This document shows, piece after piece, positions 1 through 11,257 of a stretch of DNA of 64,000 bases (its first letter is position 1; every line of letters starts with the position of its first letter). Under the pieces are notes generated by a model. That model was not told where the DNA came from. It saw nothing but the letters and a program-made list of their open reading frames with translations, and did no database searches. The stretch lies in assembly GCF_001704415.2 (NCBI RefSeq), contig NC_030817.1, positions 50,329,550 to 50,393,549 of the forward strand, given 5' to 3'. Both the position numbers and the translations under genes were made by a program. The stretch is from Capra hircus (lineage: Eukaryota > Chordata > Mammalia > Artiodactyla > Bovidae).

Positions 1-624
1 AGAATCATTATTTAAAAAAAAAAAAGATTAAAGGAGAGTAAGAAGAAAGGAAGACATAATAGAAAATGCCTATTCTCTTAGGATAAGCCAGATATTAATA
101 ATTGACCAAGAATAGAATGACTTTGTTATTCTTAAGTAACCAACTGATGGTTTTGAATTTCTTTTTAAATTTAAGATACAAAAATAATTATAGCTCAAGT
201 AGTCAGTCATTTCTTTGACCCTGAGTATGTTTCCTTTTGTTTTGCTAGTAATGTGTAAAAATGAGACCTCTCTCTAAGCTTCATGACAGTAGGGTTCTCT
301 GATTACTGAAGATCATCTCTGATGGGAGCCTATAGTGTTGACAGATGGGCCAACAGAATCCTATGGTGTTTTATCCCTGACATTTACCAAGATGCAAGTA
401 CTTAGGTATCATTAAATATTCTGGTTATGAAATCATGTTGGTTTAGGGGTAGACTGGTGCTCAGAAATATCATCTCTAAAATAAGTATAAGCTTATTTTG
501 AAGTGATGTTACTGAATATTATACACAGTAAAGAAAATGATGATTCTCACCAGCTGTGTTGCAATTTCTAGGCCATCTTTCTGTGGAAAAAATGACACAG
601 TTCTTTGTCAGCTGTACGTTATTT

Positions 625-745
625 TGAGGGGAGGGCATACCATGTAGCATGTGAGATCTTAGTTTCCTGACCAGGGATCAAACCCGTGCTCCCTGCAGTG
701 GAAGCAAGGGGTGCTAACCACTGGACTGCCATGGAATTCCCATTT
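625..745 (-). mobile_element. CHR-type SINE fragment
   Basis: The plus strand shows the antisense tRNA-related end (gaccagggatcaaacccgtg, then accactggactgccatgg). This is typical of CHR-family tRNA-Glu-derived SINEs of whales, hippos and ruminants. Only the tRNA-related part remains. Confidence 0.65.
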
Positions 746-1254
746 CTTTTCTTTCTTTTATGTTTGATTTTTGGATTGTCTGCTGTAGTTTTGATATGTG
801 ACGTTTACTTGTCTTTTCAGTGAGCAAGGGCTTCTGTGGAAGCTTTTGTGCAAAGGGTATAGATCAGTGTTTTTTCTCCTGTTGACATGGAATACCTTTG
901 GGTAGGTGGTGTGTGAAGATGTTCTGTGGACTTGTGAGTGGCTACTCTGAATGTTCTGGTCTGTGTCTTTCTGTGGCTGTACTGTCAGGACAGCCTCTGG
1001 CTTATTGCTGTGAACAGCCAGCTCCCAGAGCATGCTTCCTTTTCTTCTCAACTTTCCTTGTTGTCATCTCAGGTTCTGGGCAAGTTTCTTTGCTTCAGTT
1101 TAAATAGGTAGACCTCCTTCTAGGCACTTCCAGCTGGATCCAGTACCGTTTTCATTTGCACCTGAGAGACAGAGCACAGCTACACTGCTTGCTACTCAGC
1201 CTCTTTGGAGCGTGTAGTTTTGTTGTCAGGCCTGCAGAGGCTGTACAGTGAAGA

Positions 1255-1362
1255 GAACCAGCATTGTTATCCAATCTGGGTCCCATCTTGGCTCTATCAC
1301 TTATATGCTGGGTGATCTTAGGCATGTTATTAATAGTATCTCAGAACTCCAGTTTTTTTTTT
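1255..1362 (+). mobile_element. MIR SINE remnant
   Basis: Contains the degraded MIR core pattern: tgggtgatcttaggca, followed by a serine-tRNA-unlike tail with ctcagaactccag. Old and diverged; edges uncertain. Confidence 0.4.
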
Positions 1363-1663
1363 AAATTAATGAGAACAGTAGTATTCATCTCCTGCGATAT
1401 TTAGAAGTGCTTAGCATAATTCTTATAATGTAGTAAGTACCAAATAGTCAGTCTTTTTAGCCTACTCCTCCCCATCCACCCCAAATATACATCCATACTA
1501 GGTCTTTATCTCCTGCGGCTTCATGTGAAGCTAGCCTAGATGTGTACAGGTTTTGAAAGGCTGATTCTGCCTTTGTTTTCTTTGATGGGAGTCTGCACTC
1601 TGGCACGTGCATCTCTGGTGGCTGTTTGCATATATTTTGAGGTTTATATGTTTTCCTCTTTCA

Positions 1664-1868
1664 TCCTTGGTGGCTCAGTGGTAAAGAATTAGCCTGCCAA
1701 TGCAGGAGACACGGGTTTGATCCCTGGGTCTGGAAGATTTCTGGAGAAGGAAATGGCAACCCACTCCAGTATTCTTGGCCTGGGAAATCCCAGAGACAGA
1801 GGAGGCTGGCGGGCTATAGTCCTTGGGGTCGCAAAGAATCAGACACGACTGAATGATCAGAAAGCAGC
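1664..1868 (+). mobile_element. Bov-tA SINE, sense
   Basis: Head ggtggctcagtggtaaagaa, then the B-box-like gggtttgatccctgg, then body gagaaggaaatggcaaccca and end gacacgactgaatga. Full architecture of head plus BovA body. An open frame runs through it but is repeat-derived. Confidence 0.9.
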
Positions 1869-2607
1869 AATATGTTTTCTCTCACTTCTTTGCCTTAGTA
1901 TAATTGACAGTGAAGCCTCAGAGGTGATGAAGTTTCTGAAATCTCCCTGTGCCTTTTGGTCTCTACCCTGGAAAGCTTCAAGTACTACTCAGTGATACGG
2001 TGAGGTGTAATCTGATTGGATTTGTACAGCAGAGTCCATTTAAGCAGCAGCCCCAGTCACAGATAACAGCGTGTTGGTGTAGAATGAACCATAAAAACTT
2101 AGTTTCTTGACATGCATTGGTGGCAGTACACAAAAGGCAACATGAAACACAGATATATCCTGGAAAAGATAAGTGTGGGAAGAGGAACTGCGTTATCGTC
2201 AAAACAGCTGAGAAATGTGTGAGAGCGAGAGCGGGAAACAGGAGCAGGCTCACGAGGGCTGCTGTGAAGAAGCCGGCAGGAGGCTCCAGGAAGACCTAGA
2301 GCTGTTGCCAGTAGCAACAGTGATGTGTGTGTGTGTGGGCGTGTTTCTAATAGCCCTGAACTGGACAGTGGAAGCTACAGGACATTTCCTTAGATAAATA
2401 GCAGAACGGGGTATATTTTCATAAAATTTGCTTATGTGTTTTGTGTTTGGTGTTTTGGAAGAGTCAGAGTTGCTCTAGTTACCTGGATGATTCTCTGGAG
2501 GTTTCTTCTGAGCTTATTAATGCCTTCTAGCTAGATTCTTGAGGAACTAAGTCTTAGTCTGGGCAGTGCAGCTCCACCCTGGAATTGCAGAGGCTCCCTT
2601 GCTTTAA

Positions 2608-2758
2608 TGGGGCTTCCCTGGTAGTTCAGCTGGTAAAGAATCTACCTGAAATGCATATCCACTGGAGAAGGGATTGAATACCCACCCCAGTATTCTGGCC
2701 TGGAGAATTCCTTGTGGTTGCAAAGAGTCCAATACGACTGAGTGACTTCCACTTTCCC
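2608..2758 (+). mobile_element. Bov-tA SINE, diverged, internally deleted
   Basis: Head gcttccctggtagttcagct and end tacgactgagtgacttccac are clear. The middle of the head and part of the body are missing compared with other copies in the window. Confidence 0.8.
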
Positions 2759-2787
2759 CTGATTTAATGTATGTGCATTCCCTACAA

Positions 2788-3400
2788 CAATGGTCCCCAA
2801 CCTTTTTCACGACTGGTTTTGTGGAAGACAGTTTTTCCACAGACCAGGGCAGGGTGGGGGGGTTGATTTAAGTGCATTACGTTTATTGTGCACTTTATTT
2901 CTATTGTTGTTACTTTGTGATATAATTTATAATAATTATACAACTCACCATAATGCAGTATCAGTGGGATCCCTGAGCTCATTTTCCTGCAACTAGATGG
3001 CCCATCTGGGAGTTTTGATATGAGTCTGCAAGCAATAGATTTATTACTGTCTCTGTGCAGTCAAACTTCTCTGCTAATAATGTGTATTTGCAGCTGCTCC
3101 TCAGTGCTAGCATCACTGCTTAAGCTCCAGCTCAGATCACCAGGCATTAGATTCTCATAGGGAGTGCACAACCTAGATCCCTCACATGCACAGTTTACAG
3201 TAGGGTTCATGTTCCTATAAGAATCTAATGCCACTGCTGATCTGACAGGAGGTGGAGCTGAGGTCATAAGGCCGGTGATAGGGAGCAGCTATAAATACAA
3301 ATGAAGCTTCTCCCGTTGCGCACCTCCTCCTGCTGTGCAGCCTGCTTCCTAACAGGCCACAGACCAGCATCGGTCTGTGACCTGGGGTTGGAGACCCCTG
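2788..3400. mobile_element. Non-autonomous hAT-Charlie DNA transposon (MER1-like)
   Basis: The left end caatggtccccaacc and the reverse complement of the right end caggggtctccaacc are inverted repeats (12 of 15 positions). Immediate flanks ccctacaa and ccctagag match at 6 of 8 positions, fitting the 8-bp duplication made by hAT transposases. Internal phrases (aacaggccacagaccagcat, cattagattctcatag) are those of the mammalian MER1 group. No transposase is encoded. Confidence 0.75.
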
Positions 3401-3751
3401 CCCTAGAGCAAAGGAAGGAAATTCCATTGTCAGTTGTCCTTAAATTGATACAGTGTCACCCCCTCATCAGTGACCCACATCTTGAATGCAAAATAGTTTT
3501 CTCTCTTGAGACCTCAGTTCTCAGGTGACAGCCCTTCCTCCAGTTCTATAGGAGCTCCAAGAGGACAGGATGTGTATTTACTCATGAACTACCAGTGAAA
3601 GAATGGATGAGTTTAGAATTCTGACATCTCCAGACTCTTGCTGTACTGCCCATGCTAATATATGCCCAGAACAGGCCTGCTCCCAGCTATCACTGATCCA
3701 CCCATAAAAAATATAAATCAGATCTGTTTTCTTTTCAAGAAATGGATAATC

Positions 3752-4048
3752 TTGTGCGTGAAAGTCGCTCAATCGTGTCTGACTCTGCAACCCCACAGAC
3801 TGTACAGTCCTTGGAATTCTCCAGGCCAGAATGCTGGAGTCAGTAGCCTTTCCCTTCTCCAGGGGATCTTCTGACCCAGGAATTGAACCAGGGTCTCCTG
3901 CATTGTGGGTGGATTCTTTACCAGCTGAGCTACCAGGGAGGCCCAAGAATGCTGGAGTGGGTAGCCCATCCCTTCTCCAGCAGATCTTCCTCACCCAGGA
4001 ATCAAACTGGGGTCTCCTGCGTTGCAGGCGGACTCTTTACCAGCTGAG
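3752..4048 (-). mobile_element. Bov-tA SINE with duplicated tRNA-like head
   Basis: Antisense copy. BovA body at 3755-3840, then a tRNA-like head ending agctaccagggaggccc, then a second copy of the body-junction plus head starting at agaatgctggagtgg (3946). The repeat period is 118 bp. The second head is diverged at its end. Confidence 0.85.
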
Positions 4049-4875
4049 AGAGATAAGCAAATAGAATCTAGATACAAGGATTGCAAGGTAAAAGTATTAA
4101 GTACTCTGAGAAGCACAGCTAAAATGAGGTTGGGTATTCAGGAAGGGGATTCAAGGAAGACTTCTTGGAGTAGGTCATACAGAATCTGAGTCTTGAGAGG
4201 TTTTCTGAAAGACAGAGACAGATGGGACCAAGAGAGGGGTGAAGGATTCCCCCTGACAGAAGATACCTATGGGTGATGGCATAGACTGCAGGTGAGAAAC
4301 TGGAGGCGGGAGAGCTGTTGGGTAGCTCATGCAAACCACCTGGGCCAGAGGTGAGGAGAGTCTAACCCTGGAGAGGGGAGGAAAAGGATCTAAGATGTTA
4401 CAGAACTGTTGAGTCATGAGGGACAAGGATGAGAGGGATCAAGGTTGTTGCCAAGCTCCTGGGCCTGTGAGCTCCCGAGCAGGTGCTGTTGTCCCTGAGA
4501 GTAATGAACAAAGGAAGAGGAGAGGAAGGGACTTGATGAATTCACTGAGAGACATAAGCCTCCGTAGGTGCCTGAGGGACATCCAGATGGCCAAGTCTTG
4601 CAGGTCTGAACTCAGATAAGAGTTGGAGGTAAAGGTTTAGGAGTTATTTATGTAGAATTAATAGTTGGAAAACAAAACAAAACTAGGTGGACTTGCCAAA
4701 AAAAGAATGAAGAATGTGAAGTCACATTCTTGGGGATCATCTTAGCTTTTTAGGAAGAGGGAGGGAAAAGCCAGAAAAGATTGTCACAGAAAAAGTGGCC
4801 CAAGGGAAAACAGGAGCATGTAGTATCTTTGAACTGCAGGGGAGAGAGAATTCTAGGTGCAGAGGATCAAAGCTT

Positions 4876-5088
4876 GTGTGTGCGCTCAGTTGCTCAGTCA
4901 TGTCTGATTCTTTGTGGCCCCATGGGCTGTGGCCCTCCAGGTTCCTCTGTCCATGGGATTTTCCTGCAAGAATACAGGAGTGGGTTGCCATTTCCTCCTC
5001 CAGGGGATCTTCCCAATCCAGGGATTGAACCTGCGTCTTCTGCACTGGCAGGCGGGTTCTTTACCACTGAGCTAGCTGGGAAGCCCCA
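4876..5088 (-). mobile_element. Bov-tA SINE, antisense
   Basis: Runs from gctcagttgctcagtcatgt to ctgagctagctgggaagccc; both body and tRNA-like head present. Confidence 0.9.
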
Positions 5089-6104
5089 AAGAGGATCAAA
5101 GGAGAGTAAAGAAAAGTGAAGACTGAGCAAAGGCCTTTGGATGTTGAGATGAAGAGGCCAACCTTGGAGGGAACAGGGGCAGTAGAGTAGGAGCAGAAAC
5201 CATTTGCAAGAGATTAAGGTGATCAAGAAGTGCACACAGTGAGTAGAAATTACACTTTCAAAAGTTTGGTGGAAAGCTTGGTTTTTTGTGTGTGTTTTGT
5301 TTGTTTTTGCCCTTGACTGAGAGGATTCTTGTCCCCTGAGGAAAAGGAAATAGATTCAAGGAAACAGAAAGGAACAAAATGACAGGAAAAAAAAAAAAAA
5401 ACAACGATGACTGATCAGTAAAGACTTGGAGCAGGCTGGTGAGGAGGAAGCTGGCTGTCTGTGAAGTGGCTTGCGGTGGGGAGGAGGCCTGGCATGCAGA
5501 GGAGCTAGGTGGTCAAGCCCAAGTCCTGGCTGAGTGCACAGTAGGGACGTCTGTGGAGCAGGGGGAGCCTGAGCTTGAGGGCTGCAGAGCAGGTCTGACA
5601 AGGAATGGTGACCTGAGAGGAATGCCCAGCTTAGGCAGGACACAGTTGTGTTGAGGTGATGCCATTGGTAGTGGAACTTGCTGCCCCAGTTTGGTGACTT
5701 TGCTCGTGAGCAGTGAGGTTACGAGGCAGGGAAGGTGGGAAATGTGTGACCATTATCCCTGCTCAGAATGGAACCGGGGCATCTTGAGGACTTGGGTTGT
5801 GGGTTCAGAGTTCCAGGGGTGAAGTAAGAGAGGCCAGCAAGTTGGCATGTGCCCCCCGCCCTGCCAACAAAGCAATAGGCCACTAGCAGGGACTGCAGAC
5901 CATTGCACTGAAGTGGAGTGAGATGGAAAACACAGGCCTGGCACCTCACAGCATTGAGAATGAAACCAGTATGTAGCGTTTGGGGGAGAGAATAGGGAGG
6001 TCTGGTGAGGGTGTGACCGTGAGTGCAGGGGTCGAGGTGACGCGCCGGGGCGCTCAACAGAACGCTTGTATCCTCACCTCCCCACTCGTGTGTTCTCTCT
6101 GCAG

Positions 6105-6317
6105 GAGCTCCTGCAGGCCAAGCAGGACCTTCAGCATCTGCTCATCGCCAAAGAGGAGCAGGAAGACCTCTTGAGGAAGCGGGAGCGTGAACTCGCTGCG
6201 CTGAAGGGAGCCCTGAAGGAAGAGGTTTCCAGCCACGACCGGGAGATGGACAAGCTGAAGGAGCAGTATGATGCTGAGCTGCTGGCCCTGCGGGAGAGCG
6301 TGGAGGAGGCCACTAAG
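6105..6317 (+). CDS. CGNL1: CGNL1 (paracingulin) internal coding exon A, 71 codons
   Basis: Internal exon of a junction-plaque coiled-coil protein. Paracingulin is known to bind other junction proteins and Rho-family GEFs/GAPs at tight and adherens junctions of epithelia. The acceptor is a pyrimidine-rich tract ending in gcag at 6101-6104; the donor is aag|gtgggt at 6318. Both ends are phase 0. The 71 residues begin ELLQAKQDLQ and end LRESVEEATK. They are rich in E, K, L and R with heptad-spaced leucines and no proline or glycine cluster, as expected of a parallel coiled-coil rod. The segment ELAALKGALKEEV is shared by cingulin and paracingulin. The flanking residues, and continuation into exon B, fit paracingulin better. 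The 53.8-kb following intron also suits CGNL1, since cingulin (CGN) is a compact gene. The paralogue assignment rests on remembered sequence. A second AG 12 nt inside the exon could act as an alternative acceptor. Confidence 0.88.
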
Positions 6318-6452
6318 GTGGGTCCTGGCCAGAGGGGGCAGGCAGGGCACAGAGGAGGCCCAGGACCTCCTCGCCCAAACCTATGTCCATTGTTGGCCTT
6401 CCTTTTCATGACAGAGTGAAACTCAGTTTCATTCCATCATTGATCCAGAAGA

Positions 6453-6670
6453 TGAAAAGTGAAAGTGTTAGTCACTCAGTTGTGTCTGACTCTCTGCAGC
6501 TCCGTGGACTGTAGCCCACCAGGCTCCTCTGTCCATGGGATTTTCCAGGCAAGAATGCTGGAGTGGGTAGCCATTCCCTTCTCCAGGGGATCTTCCTGAC
6601 CCAGGGATTGTACCTGGATTCTCCTGCACTGCAGGCAGATTCTTTACTATCTGAGTCACCAGGGAAGTCC
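6453..6670 (-). mobile_element. Bov-tA SINE, antisense
   Basis: Runs from gtgaaagtgttagtcactca to gagtcaccagggaagtcc. It lies only about 135 bp downstream of the exon A donor. Confidence 0.9.
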
Positions 6671-9600
6671 TGTTGATCCGGACCTTGTTCCCAAACAGTA
6701 AACTCAGCAGTTATGCTGATGACCACCATAAGTCCATAAACATAAAAAATTTAAGGACACTGCTTAAAATCTCTGGCACATGGTGAGATGTAGAGGCCCA
6801 GAAGTGAACCCTTCCAGGATTCCATTGCTGCCCTTGCTGATGGGGCAGGATTGCAGACAGGATGTTTCTGGCATCCTTCCCCCTGCCCCACTCTGTTCTT
6901 TCTGTCTTGTGAAGCCTTTTGTTAGACGATTCAAGCTCTTTTCTCAGCACAGTTACAAGAGGGTTAATGAGCTGAATTGCCCAAACCTTTGCAAGATAAT
7001 TTTTCTCTTAATTGAGTTCTTGGCTCCTACAAATGGATTCTAAATTATTTTGAGGTCTTTGGTGTGGGCCTTGAATTGGCTGATTAAGAAAAGGGGGAAA
7101 TGAAGGGGAAAATGTTTTGAAATGTCATGCCATCTTTAGGGAAAGAGGGGAATTACACAGTGTAAATTTTTTATGTTCTCTGCCATATGTAGGTTAAAGA
7201 TGATGATGAAAGAACTCTTAATATTGTTTATTCTGTGGTGATTACAGTAACAGCCCAGGGCTGGTCAGTCCTCTGGCCCCTACACTCCATAGTGATTCAC
7301 TGATCTTCAGTCACAGCACAATAATTGCAGATAACAAGAAGTGAAAAATGGATTTGTTTGTGTAACAGTAACATGTTTGGGAAAAATAGTCGGTTTGGGT
7401 TTATTATAACTGAGGTAGTTTAAGAAAAATGCCTCTTGTTCATTTGCCTGTCTTAACTTTTTGAGATTTGGTTTGAGGGAGAAAAGTGAAACTGATTTAA
7501 TTTTCAGTGCTTTGAGGGACATATCTGTTTTTTCCATCTCATTTTCTTTCTGTGCAGCAGCCTGGTGTCCTTGCAGCCTGTATGTGCTGCTGCTTCTTAG
7601 GGAACGTGCCAACAGGCTGCTGAGTAAAATAATTTTCCTTTGGACCCATCACGTCTTCATTATCTTCGGACCTTACTTCAAAGCTTGAGTTAACATGTTT
7701 TATTCATTGAAGGGTAGTTGAGGATGATATTTGGCAGGTTTGCAGTGTTTTGACTCTAAGGAAAATTAAACTTACAGCACACACAGGATGCAGGAGACTT
7801 TACTGGAAGCTTCTAGGTCCTTTGCTGTCATGTGTTATAAGCAGGGAAGGGAACAACGGTAGGTGAGGAAGTATCTTTGTTGTATGGGAATGAGATAATC
7901 TGTAAAGATTTAGGCTCCTGACTTTTAAGCATTGCTTCACATTAGACAAAAAAGGATCACATCGACCAAATACAGGCCATTTGCAAGTTGACAGTGTGTG
8001 ACTTTTGTCCTCTTGTCCGTGTCCCTTGCACAGTATCTGATGCATGATCACATCTCTGCAGTGTCTGATGAGTGAAAGTGGAGGATCAGTTCCTCTCATA
8101 ACTGGATTTTCAGTCCCTAGTATGTGGTTCTGGTTAAATTTTCTCCAGTGATGATGTGGGAGATCTTTTAGGAAGCTGCTGTGTCTCTGTGAATTTCTCT
8201 GCCTTGCTTTTGCATTTCCCTGTGGTTTCTTAAAGAGGATCATGATTGTGTTTTTACACCTCATTAGCTTTTGCTTCTGAAGGTGTTTGCTGCACAAATG
8301 TGGCAGGATCATATTTAATGGAAAAAAAAATTAGCAATGTAATGGACAGATGCTGCCTTTTTGTTACATTATGTATATGTGGGTGCTATATAATAGAATT
8401 TTTGTAGTGTTATATTAACTACTTGGAAGAGAGAGAATTAAATATAATTTTTTAATTTTGTAAAGTGTTTCTTAAATTTATACACCAGCCTTTAGACTTT
8501 CCCTGTCTTGAGAGGGACTCATCCACTACTGTGATTAAAAGCTGACGTTTTGTTAAGGAACTGCATTAGTTTAGAAAGTTTATTTCCTTGGTAAGCCTTA
8601 GGAGGCAGCCCAACCTCCTGGCATCAGTTTTTAAATTTTTGCCACTGCCCCAGGGCCAGAAATTCCTAAAGTGCTGTTTTATCATTGTCAGATAGCAAAT
8701 ACTTCATCCTCGCCGGAGCTTGAGCACTAAAAGTTTTAAATTGCTAGAACATTTGGTGAAAACCATCACATTATATTAAGAATGTTTTACAGGTATTCCA
8801 AACAGATACTCTGTAAAAGTGGTTTTTGTAGACCCAAAGAGCCATACCTTTTTAAGAACAGATTGATTGCTCAACAGAAGAGAATTCATGAGCTCCCTGG
8901 TGCTGGGGGCTTTGTTGGGGCTGAGGGGGGATGTCCTTGTACAGCAGAGTGAACGTAGTTGGGGGCATTGGGTAAGCTCCTTCAGTTGCCACCCCACAGA
9001 AGGAGGGGTTCTTCACGTTGCTAGAGGATTCTATCATGCATCTTTAAAAGGACTGTTGAGGACTTCTAAATGTTGTTTCATAACATATTTCTTTTTTTAA
9101 TGTTGTGTTCTTTTATACTCTTTCACACTCTTCCCAGTTTTGAAAAGGAAATGTCCTCTTTCTCCTTGAGTTTGTGGCAGTGGCTGGGATCCACATGCAG
9201 AAATGGACAGTCAGTGTGTGACTGTCATTTGGGAGTGAAATGAAGACTCTCCACAGCTGTTAGCATCTTATTTTAATCCTTACGCTCTTCTTGTGCCCAG
9301 TTCTTGAGCAAAAGAAGTGTAGTCGGTGGTCAGTGTTTTCAGATTTCTCAGAGACTAGAAATTTCTCAGAGACTCAGGTCAAATTCCAGCTCCTCTACCA
9401 ACTTCCCTGCGTGATTCTTGGACCTTAAGAGTTTCTGGGGGCCTGGTATTGCCAGTTTCAGAATTGGAAAGAGTAAATGCCCCAAATGAAGTAGAAATGA
9501 AGTAGAAATGAAGCTATAGGAGATGGCTTGTGTTGGTGGCAACCAGGAAAGATTTCATGGAGGAGGCTGTGAGAGGTGAGGGGTATTTGGGCGTGTGAGC

Positions 9601-9719
9601 ATGGAGTCTGAGGACACTGGGGAACCAAGTACAGCATAAGGAACACCTTGTTAGGTGGGAACGTGAGATGTGTGTCTGGGCTGGAGCCTTGTGGAACAAG
9701 AGAAGTTAAGGTGAAGTGG
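6671..9719. other. 3-kb intronic stretch without recognised repeats
   Basis: No SINE, L1, BovB, LTR or coiled-coil exon was recognised. It includes an 18-bp tandem pair (atttctcagagact at 9343 and 9361) and an 11-bp tandem repeat at its end. Open frames here (the largest on the minus strand at 7800-8312) have no recognisable domain. Confidence 0.5.
9484..9513. repeat. 11-bp tandem repeat, 2.7 copies
   Basis: Unit aaatgaagtag repeated perfectly two full times plus eight bases. Confidence 0.95.
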
Positions 9720-9907
9720 AGTGAAAGTGTTTTCCGTTTAGTCATGTCCAACTCTTTGTGATCCTATGGACTGTAGCCCACCAGGCTCCTCTGACCATGG
9801 AATTTTCCAGGCAAGAATACTGGGGTGGGTTGTCAACCCAGGAATTGAACCCGGGTCTCTTGCATTGCAGGCAGATTTCTAACCATCTGAGCTGCAAGGG
9901 ATTCCTT
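9720..9907 (-). mobile_element. Bov-tA SINE, antisense, internally shortened
   Basis: Body from gtttagtcatgtccaactct; head end ccatctgagctgcaagggat. About 20 bases between body and head are missing. Confidence 0.85.
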
Positions 9908-10160
9908 GAAGTTAAGTGGTTAGACACAAAAAGAGAGTTTTAAGAGTCAGAGACCCTGATCCAAAGCATGAAATGTGTTTGGCTCTCATTTCAAACAAAC
10001 CAATTATAAAAAGCCAAAAAAAATAAAAAAGAAATCATTGGGGGCATTTAAACACTATCTCTGTATTTACTGATAGTAAGAAATAATATAAACAGAATTT
10101 TTAGGGATGAAACAGTGTTACTGTTTTTCAAAGTCTTTATCTTCTAAAGAAACTAAAGTA

Positions 10161-10240
10161 TTGGGTTGGCCACCAAGTTTGTTCTGGTTTATCTGTGACA
10201 GCTTACAGAAATCTCCAAACTAATTTTTTGGCCAACCTAA
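10161..10240. mobile_element. 80-bp mariner-like miniature element
   Basis: Starts ttgggttggccaccaagttt and ends with ttttttggccaacctaa, forming imperfect terminal inverted repeats. It is flanked on both sides by TA (10159-10160 and 10241-10242), the target duplicated by Tc1/mariner transposases. No coding capacity. Confidence 0.8.
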
Positions 10241-10294
10241 TATTATTTATGGCTGAAATAGAAGGCTATCCGGAATTTGCTTTGTTTTTGTTTT

Positions 10295-10550
10295 ATTGTT
10301 TTAAATTGAAGTATAGTTGATATATACTATTAGTTTGAAGTGTACAACATAGTGATTCAATATTTTTATGGATTTATGCCATTTAAAATGACTATAAATA
10401 CAGGATGTATGCCCTGTGTTGTACAATGTATCCTTATAGCTTACTTATTTTATACATAGCAGTCTGTACCTCTTAATATCCTCTTGCCTCTCCCCCTGAT
10501 AACCACTAGCTTGTTCTCTGTATTTAGAAGTCTGTTTCTGTGTTGTTTTA
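10295..10550 (-). mobile_element. L1 3' end fragment, antisense
   Basis: Antisense L1 3'-region phrasing: aattgaagtatagttgatat, gtgtacaacatagtgattca, ctccccctgataaccactag. Similar pieces recur at 29373, 34605 and 54900. Confidence 0.75.
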
Positions 10551-10639
10551 TGGAATTTGCCTTAAAATAGTTCACTGGGGGGAGAAAATGAGTAGGGGTA
10601 TGGTTGAAGCAGGATTAACTATGTGATGATAAGTGTTAA

Positions 10640-10816
10640 AATGTGGTGATGACTCAGTTAATGATACTATTCTCTCTACTCGGGTTCAGTCCCTGGTTTG
10701 GGAAGATCCCCTGGAGAAGGGAAAGGCTACCCATTCGAGGATTCTGGCCTGGAGAATCCCATGGATGGGACTGCAAAGAGTCACACAGCTGAGCCACTTT
10801 CGCTTTCACTTTTCTC
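10640..10816 (+). mobile_element. Bov-tA SINE, sense, diverged head
   Basis: Remnant head, then gaagatcccctggagaaggg, body ctggcctggagaatcccatg, end agagtcacacagctgagcca. Confidence 0.85.
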
Positions 10817-10972
10817 TGCTTTGCTAACGTTTGAAATTTTGTGTAATAAAATGTTGGATTCTTTTGTAGTAATTTTTTTAAAAAGAACACAAAAAATTTA
10901 AAATAGAAAAGACGAGGTGGATCGAAATTGTGCGGACTGCTTGAATACCCTAATGCCACGACAGATGAGTAG

Positions 10973-11246
10973 GTTTCCTTTCCTTTCTTCTGTTCTGGCT
11001 GTGCTGGCTCTTCATGGCTGCCTAGGCTTTCTTTGGTTGCAGAGAGAGGGGGCTACTCTGCATTGCCGCGTGCAGCCTTCTCATGCGATGGCTTCTCTTG
11101 TTGCAGAGCGCAGACTCTAGGGTGTGTGGGCTTCAGTAGTTGTGGTGCGCGGGCTTAGTGGCTCTGCAGCATGAGAAATCTTCCCGGACCAGGGATTGAA
11201 CCCATGTCCCCTGCATTGGCAGGCCACTGAGCCACCAGGGAAGTCC
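10973..11246 (-). mobile_element. CHR-type SINE with 11-bp target-site duplication
   Basis: Antisense element from a C/T-rich tail to gagccaccagggaagtccc. Direct repeats cagatgagtag at 10962-10972 and 11247-11257 bracket it exactly, proving the insertion edges. Confidence 0.9.
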
Positions 11247-11257
11247 CAGATGAGTAG

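Larger units (their letters stand above)
1..6104 (+). other. 3' part of CGNL1 intron upstream of exon A
   Basis: No further coiled-coil exon was found in any plus-strand frame here. The segment contains a CHR SINE fragment, a faint MIR, four Bov-tA copies and a hAT transposon. The rest (1-624, 746-1660, 1870-2600, 3401-3750, 4050-4875, 5089-6080) shows no recognisable gene. The 4090-4620 stretch is purine-rich and resembles an old unnamed interspersed repeat. The last ~35 bases before 6105 are pyrimidine-rich splice-acceptor sequence. Confidence 0.75.

Noticed and set aside
7800..8312. 170-codon minus-strand ORF
   Set aside because: Composition is not distinctive and no domain or homologous family is recognised. 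Conservation across mammals would be needed to revive it.
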